A stretch of 64,000 bases of DNA from a virus. The notes under the pieces are model-generated. The model was not told where the DNA came from. It made no database searches and saw only the letters and a program-made list of their open reading frames with translations. The position numbers and the translations under genes are program-made. This document shows positions 38,463 through 48,209 of the stretch, in pieces (position 1 is the stretch's first letter; each line of letters begins with the position of its first letter). Location: positions 1-64,000 of IMG/VR virus record IMGVR_UViG_3300017917_002762; one strand, 5' to 3'.

Positions 38463-38923
38463 TATTTTTGTTTTTTAGTAAAGTTTTTAAATTGTAAAGT
38501 TAGTAAATTATGCAACCAAGTTAAAGGTCCTTTTGAAAAAGAATCATTTTTATCCATTGCTATAAAATTTTCAATAATAGACAATATTTCAATATAAAAC
38601 AAATAAAATATCAAATATTCTGTAAGTTGTTGAACTTCAATGTTAAAATTACCTAAAGGTAAATTTATAACTTTTACACCTAACATGTTTTGAATAGATA
38701 TTGAAACAACAATACTTCCAAAATAACGTAAAAATTTTGTTACAGTTCTTTGAAAACCTGTGGAAGTTCGCTGAATATTTAGTATCTTTGATTTCCAAAC
38801 TCCAGTTAGCAAATCTATTACCATAGCTATACTAAGCCAAAATATTAAATTAACATCAGGTAAATAAGTTAATTTTAAAGTTGTAAATAATAATAACGAG
38901 CTTAATAATTTCATAAATTTCAT
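38462..38923 (-). CDS. Phage holin family protein (phi29-like/holin_4)
   Basis: 153 aa. Segment MVIDLLTGVWKSKIL (34-48) with the following STGFQRTV is the hallmark of the holin_4 family. Three or four hydrophobic segments (about 4-20, 26-42, 66-85, 102-120) and a basic end fit a holin. It is the upstream gene of the tail/lysis block; its product would let the endolysin cross the inner membrane. Confidence 0.75.
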   Translation of the reverse strand: MKFMKLLSSLLLFTTLKLTYLPDVNLIFWLSIAMVIDLLTGVWKSKILNIQRTSTGFQRTVTKFLRYFGSIVVSISIQNMLGVKVINLPLGNFNIEVQQLTEYLIFYLFYIEILSIIENFIAMDKNDSFSKGPLTWLHNLLTLQFKNFTKKQK

Positions 38924-39001
38924 TGTAAACTTGTTTTATTGTTAAAAATATAAAGAATACATTTAAAATATAACAAAAATAATTAAAATTAAAAAATTTA
39001 T

Positions 39002-39523
39002 ATGGACACAGAAACTTATAAAGATAAATTAATTGATAAATTAATTAATGAATTTAAAACTAAATTTGAAGAAAAAATAGGAATAGCTCCTATAATTAGT
39101 TTTACAAATTTTAATTTTGAACAAAAAAAACCAATTTCTTTAGAAAAATTAATTGAATATGTTAATACATATATACCAGATAATTTAAAAAAAGAATGTA
39201 TTTCTATTGAACATAAAAAAAGTAGAAATAAATATTTGTACGAAATTCAACAATTAAGATATATATATACAGCAATTGCTTTAAGATTAGGTTATGATTA
39301 TGCAGAATTAGCTAGTAAAATAAATATACATAGAACAACATCTTATGTTTTTTATAAAGAACATCTTAATTTATTAGAAATTGATACAAATTATAATAAT
39401 TTTTATAATAATGTTGTTAAAAATTTAATTATATCAAATTTAAAAAATGGAAATAAATTATTACAGTATTCTCCAGAAGAATTCTATAACTCCGAATCAA
39501 CATTATGTATTGTTTTGTATTAA
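39002..39523 (+). CDS. DnaA domain IV-like protein, first gene of replication operon
   Basis: 173 aa. The second half (about 85-120) reads YTAIALRLGYDYAELASKINIHRTTSYVFYK, matching the DnaA C-terminal fold (helix, then IHRTTSY for DHTTV). A helical N-terminus is added instead of the AAA+ domain. Second such protein in the window. Probably binds the phage origin. Starts after the divergent promoter region 38924-39001. Confidence 0.65.
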   Translation: MDTETYKDKLIDKLINEFKTKFEEKIGIAPIISFTNFNFEQKKPISLEKLIEYVNTYIPDNLKKECISIEHKKSRNKYLYEIQQLRYIYTAIALRLGYDYAELASKINIHRTTSYVFYKEHLNLLEIDTNYNNFYNNVVKNLIISNLKNGNKLLQYSPEEFYNSESTLCIVLY

Positions 39524-40010
39524 ATATAATTTAAAATTAGTATTAGTAAATAATCCTACAGATATTAAAATACTATTAAATTTAAAATATATTGATGAAA
39601 ACAATCAAATTACTGAATTAGGAAATACATTATTAGATAATTTAGGAGTTTTATTTAAAAAAACAAAAGTTGCTAATAGTTTAGATTTATTAGGTAACAA
39701 TTTTTTAGATAAAATTAATGAATATAAAAATTATTTTCCTAAAAATAAAAGATCTACTACAAATGAAATAAAAGAAAAGTTTGTAAAACTATTTATTAAA
39801 AATCCTAATTTAAAATGGGATGATTTATTAAATGCTACAAAACTTTATTTTTCAGAAGATAGAGAAGAAAAGTATATATATAAAGCTTCAAACTTTATTA
39901 TGGTTGAAAGAAGTGGGATTAATACATCTCCTATTTTAGAATATCATGAAAGAATTTTAGAAGGAGAAAATATTACAGAATCAAAAGTAAATATGTATAA
40001 ATTTTATTAA
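39447..40010 (+). CDS. Winged-helix protein upstream of DnaB, possible helicase loader
   Basis: 187 aa. N-terminal winged-helix-like part (10-80), then a basic helical region. It overlaps the preceding gene by 77 bp but no later ATG gives a complete protein. Position directly before the DnaB-like helicase is where phages often keep a helicase loader; this is inferred from context only. Confidence 0.6.
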   Translation: MEINYYSILQKNSITPNQHYVLFCIKYNLKLVLVNNPTDIKILLNLKYIDENNQITELGNTLLDNLGVLFKKTKVANSLDLLGNNFLDKINEYKNYFPKNKRSTTNEIKEKFVKLFIKNPNLKWDDLLNATKLYFSEDREEKYIYKASNFIMVERSGINTSPILEYHERILEGENITESKVNMYKFY

Positions 40011-40015
40011 TTATA

Positions 40016-40999
40016 ATGAATAAACCAAATAATCAACCTTTGCAAAAGTGGAGACATGTTTCAGAAATTAGAAATGAAACTTATAGTTATATAATTAAGA
40101 GAAAAGATGGATTAATTAAATCCATAAGGACACCGTGGGCAAAATTAAATAATAATTTGATGGATGGTTTAGAATGGTCTGGTATTTATATTTTTGCTGG
40201 TAGACCAGGTTCAGGTAAAACTAGTATTGTATCTCAGATAACAAACAATGCTCATTTAAATAATCCGAGTCAAGATTTTGCTATTTTAAATTTTCAATTT
40301 GAAATGAGTGATAGATCAATAGGTGCTAGAGAATTAACAAAACCATTAAATATGGATATGAAGAAAATATTTAGTGCAGATCCTACTCAAAAATTGACTA
40401 ATGCTGATTTATCAGATATTAAAAATTATCATCAAAATAAAATAAATGATGAAATTTATTATGTTACTGATCCTGTAACAGCTAAAGATATTACAAAAGA
40501 AGTTATTAATTTTTATAATACAATTAAAAAACCAATTATTGTAACTATAGATCACTCTGTTTTAACTAAAAAAAATGTAGATGAAACAAGTCAACTAGAA
40601 ACTTTATATAATTTATCTACAGAATTAGTTTATTTAAAAAAGAAAATACCAAATAGTCTTTATATAATTTTATCTCAAATGAATAGAACAATAGAAGATC
40701 ATGAGAGAAGAAGAAATGGACATATTGGTAATTATCCAACATCTTTAGATTTATTTGGTGCTGATGCTTTAATGCAAAATGCAGATGCTGTAATTGCAAT
40801 TAATAGACCCGATTTAATGGGTATTACTGAATATGGTCCAGAAAAAATAATAGTTGAAGATGGAATGGTAATATTTCATTTATTAAAAAATAGATTTGGT
40901 GAACAATCAATTTTATTTTTTAAACAAGATTTAAAATATTTTGAAGTTTTTGAAACTAAAATTCCTATATCTAATAAATCAAATAAAATTAAAATTTAA
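40016..40999 (+). CDS. dnaB: DnaB-like replicative helicase
   Basis: 327 aa, only the RecA-like C-terminal domain. Walker A GRPGSGKT at 62-69, a helicase motif NFQFEM near 98-103, Walker B-like IVTIDHS, and sensor LSQMNR. It lacks the N-terminal primase-binding domain of host DnaB. It unwinds DNA ahead of the polymerase. In the same run as primase, polymerase and SSB. Confidence 0.9.
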   Translation: MNKPNNQPLQKWRHVSEIRNETYSYIIKRKDGLIKSIRTPWAKLNNNLMDGLEWSGIYIFAGRPGSGKTSIVSQITNNAHLNNPSQDFAILNFQFEMSDRSIGARELTKPLNMDMKKIFSADPTQKLTNADLSDIKNYHQNKINDEIYYVTDPVTAKDITKEVINFYNTIKKPIIVTIDHSVLTKKNVDETSQLETLYNLSTELVYLKKKIPNSLYIILSQMNRTIEDHERRRNGHIGNYPTSLDLFGADALMQNADAVIAINRPDLMGITEYGPEKIIVEDGMVIFHLLKNRFGEQSILFFKQDLKYFEVFETKIPISNKSNKIKI

Positions 41000-41006
41000 A
41001 AAAAAA

Positions 41007-41546
41007 ATGATTGTAAAAGAAACTATTCAAACAATTAAAGATTTTCATTCAACAGCTTTTATTTTTCTTAATGAAGAAAATCCTGTATTTTATCCAAAAA
41101 AAATATTTTTATTAAATGATGAAGAACATGTGTCATTATTTGAAAAAGAATTAATTTGCGGTAAATTTTATACAGAAATTATAAATGATGATAATCAACC
41201 TTTATCTACAGAAAGAACATTATACAGATTTAAAGGAAATGAATATTCTAAATCAGAATACAGATCTAAAGAAAATTTAGTAAATGGTTCTTTAGCATTA
41301 AAATATTATGTACCTTTAAGTGATTTTGAAAAAATTAATTTAGAAGATTATATTCCTAAAAAAGCTCCTAAAAAATTAAGTTTAAAAAAAATTGAAGAAA
41401 CTAATATTATCGTTAATGAAAATGATAATTCAGAAGAAGAAGATGTATTAATGAGTAAGATGACTATTAGAGATTATGCTGCAATTAAATGGCAAAGACC
41501 AGTTTCTAATAAAAAATGGTTAAACGATTTAATAAATAAAATTTAA
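41007..41546 (+). CDS. Hypothetical replication-operon protein (179 aa)
   Basis: Start chosen at 41007, after the DnaB stop; the frame extends upstream into DnaB. Acidic, with a lysine-rich segment (about 120-130) and a C-terminal helix (DYAAIKWQRPVSNKKWLNDL). Function unknown; genes here usually belong to the replisome. Confidence 0.6.
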   Translation: MIVKETIQTIKDFHSTAFIFLNEENPVFYPKKIFLLNDEEHVSLFEKELICGKFYTEIINDDNQPLSTERTLYRFKGNEYSKSEYRSKENLVNGSLALKYYVPLSDFEKINLEDYIPKKAPKKLSLKKIEETNIIVNENDNSEEEDVLMSKMTIRDYAAIKWQRPVSNKKWLNDLINKI

Positions 41547-41550
41547 AAAA

Positions 41551-42306
41551 ATGGAAAATATTGTATTACCTTTAAAAAAAGTAAAAGCAGAAAATCAAAA
41601 TCCTAAAAACTTAATAATTTTTAGTAAACCTAAAGTTGGTAAAACATCTTTATTGTCTATGTTAGATGATTGTTTAATAATTGATCTTGAAGAAGGTTCT
41701 GATTATATAGACGCTGTTAAAATTAAAGCAAAATCTGTTTCTGATATTAAAGCAATAGGTAAAGCAATTATTGAAAATAATAAACCTTACAAATATATTG
41801 CTGTTGATACAATCACTGCATTAGAAGAAATGTGTATTCCTTTAGCAGAAAGATTATATGCCAATAGCTCTATGGGTGCTAACTGGTTTAAAGAAGACGT
41901 TGGTGGTAAAGCAAAATATGGAAGTATACTTAACATGCCTAATGGTGCAGGTTATCCATGGTTAAGACAAGCATTTGATTCAGTAATAACATACATAAAA
42001 ACATTAGCTCCTTATGTTATTTTATTAGGACATGTAAAAGATGTAATGTTAGAAAAAAATGGTGCTGAATTTAGTTCTTTAGATTTAGATTTAACAGGTA
42101 AATTAAAAAGAATTACAATGTCAAATTCAGATGCTATTGGATATTTGTATAGAAAAGGAAATAAAAACATAATAAGTTTTAAAACTTCAGATGAAATTTC
42201 ATGTGGTGCTAGACCAGAACATTTAAGAAATCAAGAAATCGAAATTTCTATTATGTCAGATGATGGTAGTTTAACTACTAATTGGAATAAAATTTTTATT
42301 AATTAA
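41551..42306 (+). CDS. Sak4-like RecA-type NTPase
   Basis: 251 aa. Walker A SKPKVGKTS (about 26-34), Walker B YIAVDTIT (about 84-91), and a sensor-like ILLGHVKD near 156-163. This AAA_24/Sak4 group of phage RecA-fold proteins anneals ssDNA together with a phage SSB. The next gene is SSB-like, the standard pairing. Two genes after the DnaB-like helicase. Confidence 0.8.
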   Translation: MENIVLPLKKVKAENQNPKNLIIFSKPKVGKTSLLSMLDDCLIIDLEEGSDYIDAVKIKAKSVSDIKAIGKAIIENNKPYKYIAVDTITALEEMCIPLAERLYANSSMGANWFKEDVGGKAKYGSILNMPNGAGYPWLRQAFDSVITYIKTLAPYVILLGHVKDVMLEKNGAEFSSLDLDLTGKLKRITMSNSDAIGYLYRKGNKNIISFKTSDEISCGARPEHLRNQEIEISIMSDDGSLTTNWNKIFIN

Positions 42307-42326
42307 TAACTAAAAAAAACAAAAAA

Positions 42327-42989
42327 ATGAGTTTAAGTATTAAAAACATTAAAACAGAAAACAAACTTAGCAAAACAATTAATCCAGGAAACGTTAAAGC
42401 ACGTATTTATGATTTAACATTAACACCAGGATATAACACAGATTCTTATAACTTAGTGTTGTTTATTGAAACAGAACCTATTGATGATTTTGAAGGTTTT
42501 TATTATGATCCTAAAAATCCTGACATGGGTCGTTTTGAAGGTCAAGTTGGTAGAATAAGATATTCTCAATATGCTTTTGAAAGTAAAACATTACCTAATG
42601 GTTCTGTTATTGATAGAGATCAAAGTATTTTAAAAGCAATTAAAGTTATTTCTGATGCTTTAAATATTTTTGATACTGTATCAACTGTTAATGCAGAAAC
42701 TATTGAAGAATATATTGAAGAAGTAAAACCATTTATTGTAAAAGCTGATAAATATTTATTCTTTTGTGTAGCAGGTAAAGAATATTTAAATAAAGAAGGT
42801 TATACAGCTTATGATTTATTTTTACCAAAATATGAAAAAAATAAAAAATCATCAATTGGTAATGATATGGATGCTGTAATTCAATATGATGAAAAGAAAC
42901 ATATTGTAAATAAAGTAGTTAAAGCACAAGCTCAAGAAGTTTCTGAATTTGATGCAAATGATAAATCTAAAGATTTTGATTTGTTTTAA
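42327..42989 (+). CDS. Probable ssDNA-binding protein
   Basis: 220 aa. Strand-rich N-terminal half fits an OB fold; it ends in an acidic tail terminating in DFDLF, as SSB C-terminal tips do. Adjacent to the Sak4-like gene and followed by a terminator. No sequence signature certifies the fold. Confidence 0.65.
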   Translation: MSLSIKNIKTENKLSKTINPGNVKARIYDLTLTPGYNTDSYNLVLFIETEPIDDFEGFYYDPKNPDMGRFEGQVGRIRYSQYAFESKTLPNGSVIDRDQSILKAIKVISDALNIFDTVSTVNAETIEEYIEEVKPFIVKADKYLFFCVAGKEYLNKEGYTAYDLFLPKYEKNKKSSIGNDMDAVIQYDEKKHIVNKVVKAQAQEVSEFDANDKSKDFDLF

Positions 42990-43003
42990 TTAATTTTTTA
43001 TTT

Positions 43004-43038
43004 AAAAAAGGGAGAAATTATATTCTCCCTTTTTTTTA
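43004..43038 (+). terminator. Rho-independent terminator
   Basis: AAAAAGGGAGAA..TTCTCCCTTTTT stem with an ATTATA-type loop and a T-run, after the SSB-like gene. Confidence 0.8.
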
Positions 43039-43049
43039 TTTTATATATC

Positions 43050-44009
43050 ATGCTAAGTATTAAAAATATATTTTTAAATATTTCTGATATACCATCTTCT
43101 TGGATATTTGAACATTATTGTAATTTAAATTACAAACTTTCTGGACAAAATGTAAAAATTAAAAGTCTTTTTAATAAACATGATAAAATACCTAGCATGT
43201 CAATTTATTATCACAAAAATAATAATTGTTATAAATTTAAAGATTTTTCAAGTGGTAATGGAGGTGAAGGTGTAAATTTAATAATGTTTTTATATAATAT
43301 ATCTTATTCTCAAGCTTGTCAAAAAATTATTAATGATTATAATATTTTTATTAATAATAATTTATATACAAATATTATAACAGATGTTCCTAAGTATAAA
43401 TTAGATTATTATAATTTAAGAAATTGGAACACAAATGATGTTGATTTTTGGACAAAATATAATATAGGAAGTAAATTATTAGAACAGTATAATGTTAAAC
43501 CTTTACAACAATACGTTTTAAATAAAGAAGGTATTGATTCAAATATTGTAGTTAGTGAAAATAATATTTATGGATATTTTAAAAATAATGGAGAACTATA
43601 TAAAATATATCAACCTTATAATAGTAAAAAATTTTTAAAAATATCAGATTATATTCAAGGTACAGAACAGTTAACTGATCATTCAAATTTAATAATCACT
43701 AGTAGTTTAAAAGATATAATGTCTATTAAAAGTTTAAATCTTAAAGTAGATGTTATTGCACCTGATAGTGAAAATTCGATGTTAAGTAAAAATATTATAG
43801 AAAAATATAAACAAAAATATAAACATATAGTTGTATTATTTGATAATGATTATGCAGGAATAGAGTCTATGAAAAAATATAAAACAGAATATAATATAAT
43901 TCCTATATTATTAAATATGAGTAAAGACATAAGTGATAGCATAAAAGATTTTGGTCCTAAAAAAGTTTTATATACTTTAGTGCCTTTATTACAAAATGCT
44001 TTTGATTAA
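43050..44009 (+). CDS. DnaG-like primase (TOPRIM)
   Basis: 319 aa. N-terminal zinc-domain-like region has lost the canonical cysteine set but keeps HDKIPSMSIYYHKNN and FKDFSSGNGGEGVNLIMFLY (67-86), the primase FxxFGxGGDxIxF pattern. The TOPRIM domain follows: LIITSSLKDIMSIKSL (about 213-228) and VVLFDNDYAGIESM (about 258-271). Synthesises RNA primers. Overlaps the next gene by one base. Confidence 0.85.
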   Translation: MLSIKNIFLNISDIPSSWIFEHYCNLNYKLSGQNVKIKSLFNKHDKIPSMSIYYHKNNNCYKFKDFSSGNGGEGVNLIMFLYNISYSQACQKIINDYNIFINNNLYTNIITDVPKYKLDYYNLRNWNTNDVDFWTKYNIGSKLLEQYNVKPLQQYVLNKEGIDSNIVVSENNIYGYFKNNGELYKIYQPYNSKKFLKISDYIQGTEQLTDHSNLIITSSLKDIMSIKSLNLKVDVIAPDSENSMLSKNIIEKYKQKYKHIVVLFDNDYAGIESMKKYKTEYNIIPILLNMSKDISDSIKDFGPKKVLYTLVPLLQNAFD

Positions 44010-44368
44010 TGCCTAGAAAAATTAAGAAGAAAACAAGAAATTGTGGTACAATGACTGATACACAATTTTTTCAATGGTTAAGACAAATATTAAGAAAATC
44101 ATCTTTATATTGGAAACCAATTTCTCAAACAAAGAAAGATGCTCAAGTTCCTTATAAAGGACCAAATAAAAAAAGAAAATACTCTTATATTTGTGGAAAA
44201 TGTAACAAACCATACGCATCTAATGAAGTCAATGTTCATCATAAAATAGAATGTGGAAGTTTGAAATCATTTGATGATTTACCATCTTTTGTAGAAAAGT
44301 TATTTACAGAAAAAGAAAATTTAATTGTTTTGTGTAAAGAATGTCATAATAAAGAACATAATAAATAA
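44009..44368 (+). CDS. HNH endonuclease
   Basis: 119 aa. Basic N-terminus, CGKCNKPY zinc pair, VHHKIECG (H-H) and LCKECHNKEHNK at the end, a treble-clef HNH nuclease. Such proteins next to primase are common in crAss-like phages and may process recombination or packaging intermediates. Confidence 0.8.
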   Translation: MPRKIKKKTRNCGTMTDTQFFQWLRQILRKSSLYWKPISQTKKDAQVPYKGPNKKRKYSYICGKCNKPYASNEVNVHHKIECGSLKSFDDLPSFVEKLFTEKENLIVLCKECHNKEHNK

Positions 44369-44374
44369 TTAAAA

Positions 44375-44761
44375 ATGAAAAATATTAAACAGTTAATTAA
44401 AGCTATTAAAGAAAACAAAACTTTAATTTGGAATAATCCTGATCCTATTTTTAATAAAAATTATATTATTGAAACTATTCAGGAAATAGATGAAACATTT
44501 GATGAAAATAGTCCAATATTAATTCAATATGATAATGGACAAGCTGAAGCTAAAATATTTTTAAAAGAAATAGAATTTAGTCTCTCTACTAAAGAAGATT
44601 TATTAAAAAGTGTAGTATATCAAATAGAAGAAGATATTGAATTTTCAGATTTAACTTCTTTATATGAATTATTAGAATCAACAGATATAATTAATTTAAT
44701 TAATTATTTACCTGAAAATAAACATAAACAATTTAAAAATCTTTTAAATGAAAAAAATTAA
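44375..44761 (+). CDS. Hypothetical acidic protein (128 aa)
   Basis: Acidic, helical C-terminus; overlaps the next small gene by 14 bp. Context is replication. No family recognised. Confidence 0.55.
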   Translation: MKNIKQLIKAIKENKTLIWNNPDPIFNKNYIIETIQEIDETFDENSPILIQYDNGQAEAKIFLKEIEFSLSTKEDLLKSVVYQIEEDIEFSDLTSLYELLESTDIINLINYLPENKHKQFKNLLNEKN

Positions 44762-44909
44762 AAAAATACTATCTAAAATATTAGATAATCGCTGGAAAAT
44801 AAAGTATTATACTATTATATTTGAGTTAGAAGTATTAGAAGCTATTACTGAAGATAAAAAAACAGCAGAACGTATTAAAATGATTTTAAAAAAAGAAAAA
44901 ATATGGTAA
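44748..44909 (+). CDS. Small basic protein (53 aa)
   Basis: ATG at 44748, stop at 44907-44909. Strongly basic ends and a hydrophobic acid-containing centre (YYTIIFELEVLEAI). The start overlaps the previous gene and its stop overlaps the thioredoxin-like start by 7 bases, supporting real expression. Function unknown. Confidence 0.5.
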   Translation: MKKIKKILSKILDNRWKIKYYTIIFELEVLEAITEDKKTAERIKMILKKEKIW

Positions 44910-45172
44910 TAAAAGTTTTAAAATTTGGTGCTACCTGGTGTATGCCCTGTAAAGTATTAAATGAATTTTTTGATGAAATCAAAAAAGAAGTAAGTGAAAA
45001 TGTTATTTATAATTCTTATGATCAAGAATTAGATTCTAAATACTTTGAATTATATAACATTAAATCAATGCCTACTATTGTTATTACAGATAATAATGAT
45101 AATGAATTAGATAGAATTATAGGATTAGCTTCTAAAAATGTTATTGTAAAAACTATAAAAAAATATCAATAA
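44903..45172 (+). CDS. Thioredoxin-like protein
   Basis: 89 aa. WCMPCK redox motif with Cys13 and Cys16, SMPTIVITD cis-proline region (about 55-63), and a GLASKN end. A thioredoxin or glutaredoxin that could reduce ribonucleotide reductase or other phage enzymes. Coupled by one base to the exonuclease gene. Confidence 0.85.
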   Translation: MVIKVLKFGATWCMPCKVLNEFFDEIKKEVSENVIYNSYDQELDSKYFELYNIKSMPTIVITDNNDNELDRIIGLASKNVIVKTIKKYQ

Positions 45173-46185
45173 TGGAAGATTTGATAAAAGAATCAATGTT
45201 TGCAGCTGAGGAAGAATTTTACAATACTCCTTTTTATTTTTCTTATAGCAGTTTAAATAAATTATTATGGAATCCTAGTGTATTTTATTCTATTTACATA
45301 ATGAAAATTAAACCTGAAACAATAGATATGCAGAGTTTAATTAAAGGTAAATTGATTCATTTATTTTTATTAGAGCCTGATAAATTTGAAGATAATTATA
45401 TAATTATTGAAAAAAATTTACCAGCAGATAACATTAAAAATATTATTGATACACTTTATAGTAAACATAAAGTTTATAATGAACAAGGTATTTTAAAATT
45501 TGAACTAGAAGAATATCAAGATGAAATTTTAGAAATTTTAAAAGAAATTAATTTATATCAATCATATAAAACAGATAAACAAAGGATTGATAAAATTATT
45601 ACTGAAGATACTCTTTCTTATTGGTCTTTTTTATTTAAAAAAGAAAATAAACAATTAATTGATCAAGAAACGTATAATTACTGCAATACTGTTGCAAATA
45701 ATTTATTAAAAGATGAAAATTTTGTTGAATTAATTGGATTAAATAAATCTAATGTTTATAATGAACATAATTTAGAATATTTTTTAAAGAATTATGAATT
45801 TGGATTAAAAGGTGTAATTGATAATATTGTAGTTGATCATGATAATAAAACAGTTATTATTAATGATATCAAAACAACTAGTAAAGAATTAAAAGATTTT
45901 TCTGATAGTATAGAATATTATAATTATTGGATGCAAGCTGCTATATACATAATACTAGTTTCTTTTAATTTTAAAGAAATTAATGAATTAAATTACAAAA
46001 TTAATTTTAATTTTGTAGTTATTGATTCATATGGTATGTATTATACATTTAAAGTTAGTGATGCTACTTTAGAAAATTGGTTTAAAAGATTTAATGAAGA
46101 AAGTTTAAAAGCAGCATCTTATCATTTTAATAATAGAAAATATCTTTTACCATATAAATTTTGTACTAATCAAGTAGTATTGTAA
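45172..46185 (+). CDS. PD-(D/E)XK exonuclease of crAss-like type
   Basis: 337 aa. SYSSLNKLLWNPSVFY (26-41), GKLIHLFLLEPD (H motif, about 61-72), GVIDNIVVD (Asp, about 215-223), INDIKTTSK ((D/E)XK, about 231-239) and YWMQAAIYI helix. It resembles RecB/lambda-exonuclease-like phage nucleases working in recombination and replication. Together with the Sak4 and SSB proteins it forms a recombination set. Confidence 0.8.
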   Translation: MEDLIKESMFAAEEEFYNTPFYFSYSSLNKLLWNPSVFYSIYIMKIKPETIDMQSLIKGKLIHLFLLEPDKFEDNYIIIEKNLPADNIKNIIDTLYSKHKVYNEQGILKFELEEYQDEILEILKEINLYQSYKTDKQRIDKIITEDTLSYWSFLFKKENKQLIDQETYNYCNTVANNLLKDENFVELIGLNKSNVYNEHNLEYFLKNYEFGLKGVIDNIVVDHDNKTVIINDIKTTSKELKDFSDSIEYYNYWMQAAIYIILVSFNFKEINELNYKINFNFVVIDSYGMYYTFKVSDATLENWFKRFNEESLKAASYHFNNRKYLLPYKFCTNQVVL

Positions 46186-46194
46186 ATTAAGGGA

Positions 46195-46734
46195 ATGATA
46201 AAATTATATGACAAATATTTTCAAAAAAGTAAAGTTTTTTTATATCCTTTAACAGGTATGTTAAAAAATAATAGCAGTATTATTTTTCAAACATACATTG
46301 AATGGAATGATGAAATTAATTATAATGATTGTAAATTAATTTGTGTATTTGAAAAATCAAATACAGAATTATATAAAAATTATATAAATTTAATACATAA
46401 AAATAATTTTTTAATTAATCATTATGATTTACCAGATAAAGAAATTTTTATTTTTAATTTAAAAAGTTATAATTCCGATTGGAAACATTTTCTAAATGGT
46501 AAATATTCAAAATTTTCAACTAATACAAAAAGCATTATTAAAAAATATAATAATACTAAATCAGTTAATTTTGAATATATTGATTCTTATATTAATCCTC
46601 ATAAATATTACAATGTTTATTCTGAATTACTTGATGTTTCAGAAGATTTATTAGAATCTACTATTGAACTTTGTGATAAATATGACGCGGATAAAGAAAA
46701 ATTAATTTATAATTTAGAAAATTTGACTGTTTAA
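46195..46734 (+). CDS. Hypothetical protein (179 aa)
   Basis: Mixed alpha/beta protein with YKNYINLIHKNNFLINHYDLPDKEIFIF in the centre and an acidic helix end. Frequent in this position in crAss-like phages as I recall; function unknown. Confidence 0.6.
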   Translation: MIKLYDKYFQKSKVFLYPLTGMLKNNSSIIFQTYIEWNDEINYNDCKLICVFEKSNTELYKNYINLIHKNNFLINHYDLPDKEIFIFNLKSYNSDWKHFLNGKYSKFSTNTKSIIKKYNNTKSVNFEYIDSYINPHKYYNVYSELLDVSEDLLESTIELCDKYDADKEKLIYNLENLTV

Positions 46735-46768
46735 AATTTAATTTATATTTTTACAAAAACATAATAAT

Positions 46769-47146
46769 ATGAAAAACATGTTGCTTTATAAAAGTAAGTG
46801 GTCTACAGATACAACAGATCATGATACTTTTAAACTAATTCCTATTAATAAAGAATGTCCTTTTAACGAATGCATTTTTGATCCAGAAACACAAATACTT
46901 GCAGTTGTAGGAATTGAAAAAAAACAATCTTATAGATTTATTCCAAAAATAGATGACAAAGGAAGACCTGTAATTGATAAAAGTACAAATCAGTATATTC
47001 AAGAAAGAAAACTGATGGAAAATTTTTATGAATATTATATTCAAGATATTGAAGATATTACTAATTTTATTGATTTATTTGCAACAAATTCAAAAGAATT
47101 TGATTGGAAATTTTTTATAAAATCAGAAAAAACTTCTGAGTCTTAA
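46769..47146 (+). CDS. Hypothetical replication-region protein (125 aa)
   Basis: Strand-rich, with a conserved-looking CPFNECIFDPETQILAVVG stretch (30-48) and an acidic C-terminal helix. Directly upstream of the terminator and polymerase gene. Function unknown; possibly a polymerase accessory protein by position. Confidence 0.6.
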   Translation: MKNMLLYKSKWSTDTTDHDTFKLIPINKECPFNECIFDPETQILAVVGIEKKQSYRFIPKIDDKGRPVIDKSTNQYIQERKLMENFYEYYIQDIEDITNFIDLFATNSKEFDWKFFIKSEKTSES

Positions 47147-47167
47147 AAAAACCAAAGAAAATAATTT

Positions 47168-47200
47168 AAGAGAGTGTAATATATACACTCTCTTTTTTAT
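47168..47200 (+). terminator. Rho-independent terminator
   Basis: AAGAGAGTGTA (47168-47178) pairs with TACACTCTCTT (47184-47194), followed by T-run, upstream of the polymerase gene. Confidence 0.8.
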
Positions 47201-47241
47201 TTAACATAAAGGGGAAACAGCTGAACTGAATATAAAAAAAT

Positions 47242-48209
47242 ATGGCAAATCATTATGTACATGATTATGAAACACTTAGCAATTGTTTTATTGGAGTTTT
47301 TTCACATTACACAACAGATGAAATTAAAATTTTTGTTGTTCATAAATTAAAAGATGACTTTAAAGAATTTGTAAAATTCTTAGAAAGTAATGTTGCTAAT
47401 AATGAATGGCATATATCTTATAATGGACTTGCTTTTGATTCACAAATCACTCATTATATATTAGATAATAAAAAAGCTTTATTAAACAATGATGGTGAAA
47501 CTAATGCAAAAATCATTTATAATTATGCTCAAAAAATAATTATAAAACATGACAATAAAGAGTTTTTAGATTATCCTTCATGGAAAATGTCTATTAAGCA
47601 AATAGATTTATTTAAAATGAATCATTGGGATAATCCAGCTAAAAGTAGTAGTCTTAAATGGATTCAGTATAATATGGATTGGGAAAATGTATTAGAAATG
47701 CCTATTCATCATACTAAATCAATAAATACATTAGAAGAAATTGATGAAATAATAACTTATTGTATTAATGATGTTTTATCTACTAAGAAAATTATGAGAT
47801 TGTGTAGAGATCAAATAGCATTAAGACAATCTCTTACTAAAGAATATAATATAGATCTTTATAGTGCATCTGAACCTAGAATATCTAAAGAATTGTTTAG
47901 TTATTTTTTAACTAAAAAATTAGATTGGGAAAAACAGGATTTAAAAAGAATGCGTACTAATAGACATCAAATAATATTAAGTGAATGTATTCTTCCTCAA
48001 ATTAAATTTAAAACACTTACATTTCAAAGTGTGCTAGATTATTTTAAATCTAAAACAATTACTGAAACTAAAGGTGCACTTAATTACAGTATTGAACATA
48101 AAGGTGTTATTACTGATTATGGATTAGGTGGTATTCATGGTGCAGCTAAATCTGGTATATATGAAGCTAAACCAGGTTATACAATTATGACATCAGACGT
48201 AAAACCAGT
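47242..48209 (+). CDS. Family B DNA polymerase, exon 1 (exonuclease domain to motif A)
   Basis: Exon 1 of a split gene; joined to 49157-50108 it encodes 639 aa. Exonuclease motifs: DYE (8-10), NGLAFD (61-66) and YCIND (173-177), as in family B proofreading domains. The first metal-binding Asp319 of polymerase motif A sits in SDVKP, immediately before the intron. The frame continues with FYPN of exon 2, so splicing restores DxxxxYPN. Without splicing, translation stops ten bases into the intron. Confidence 0.85.
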
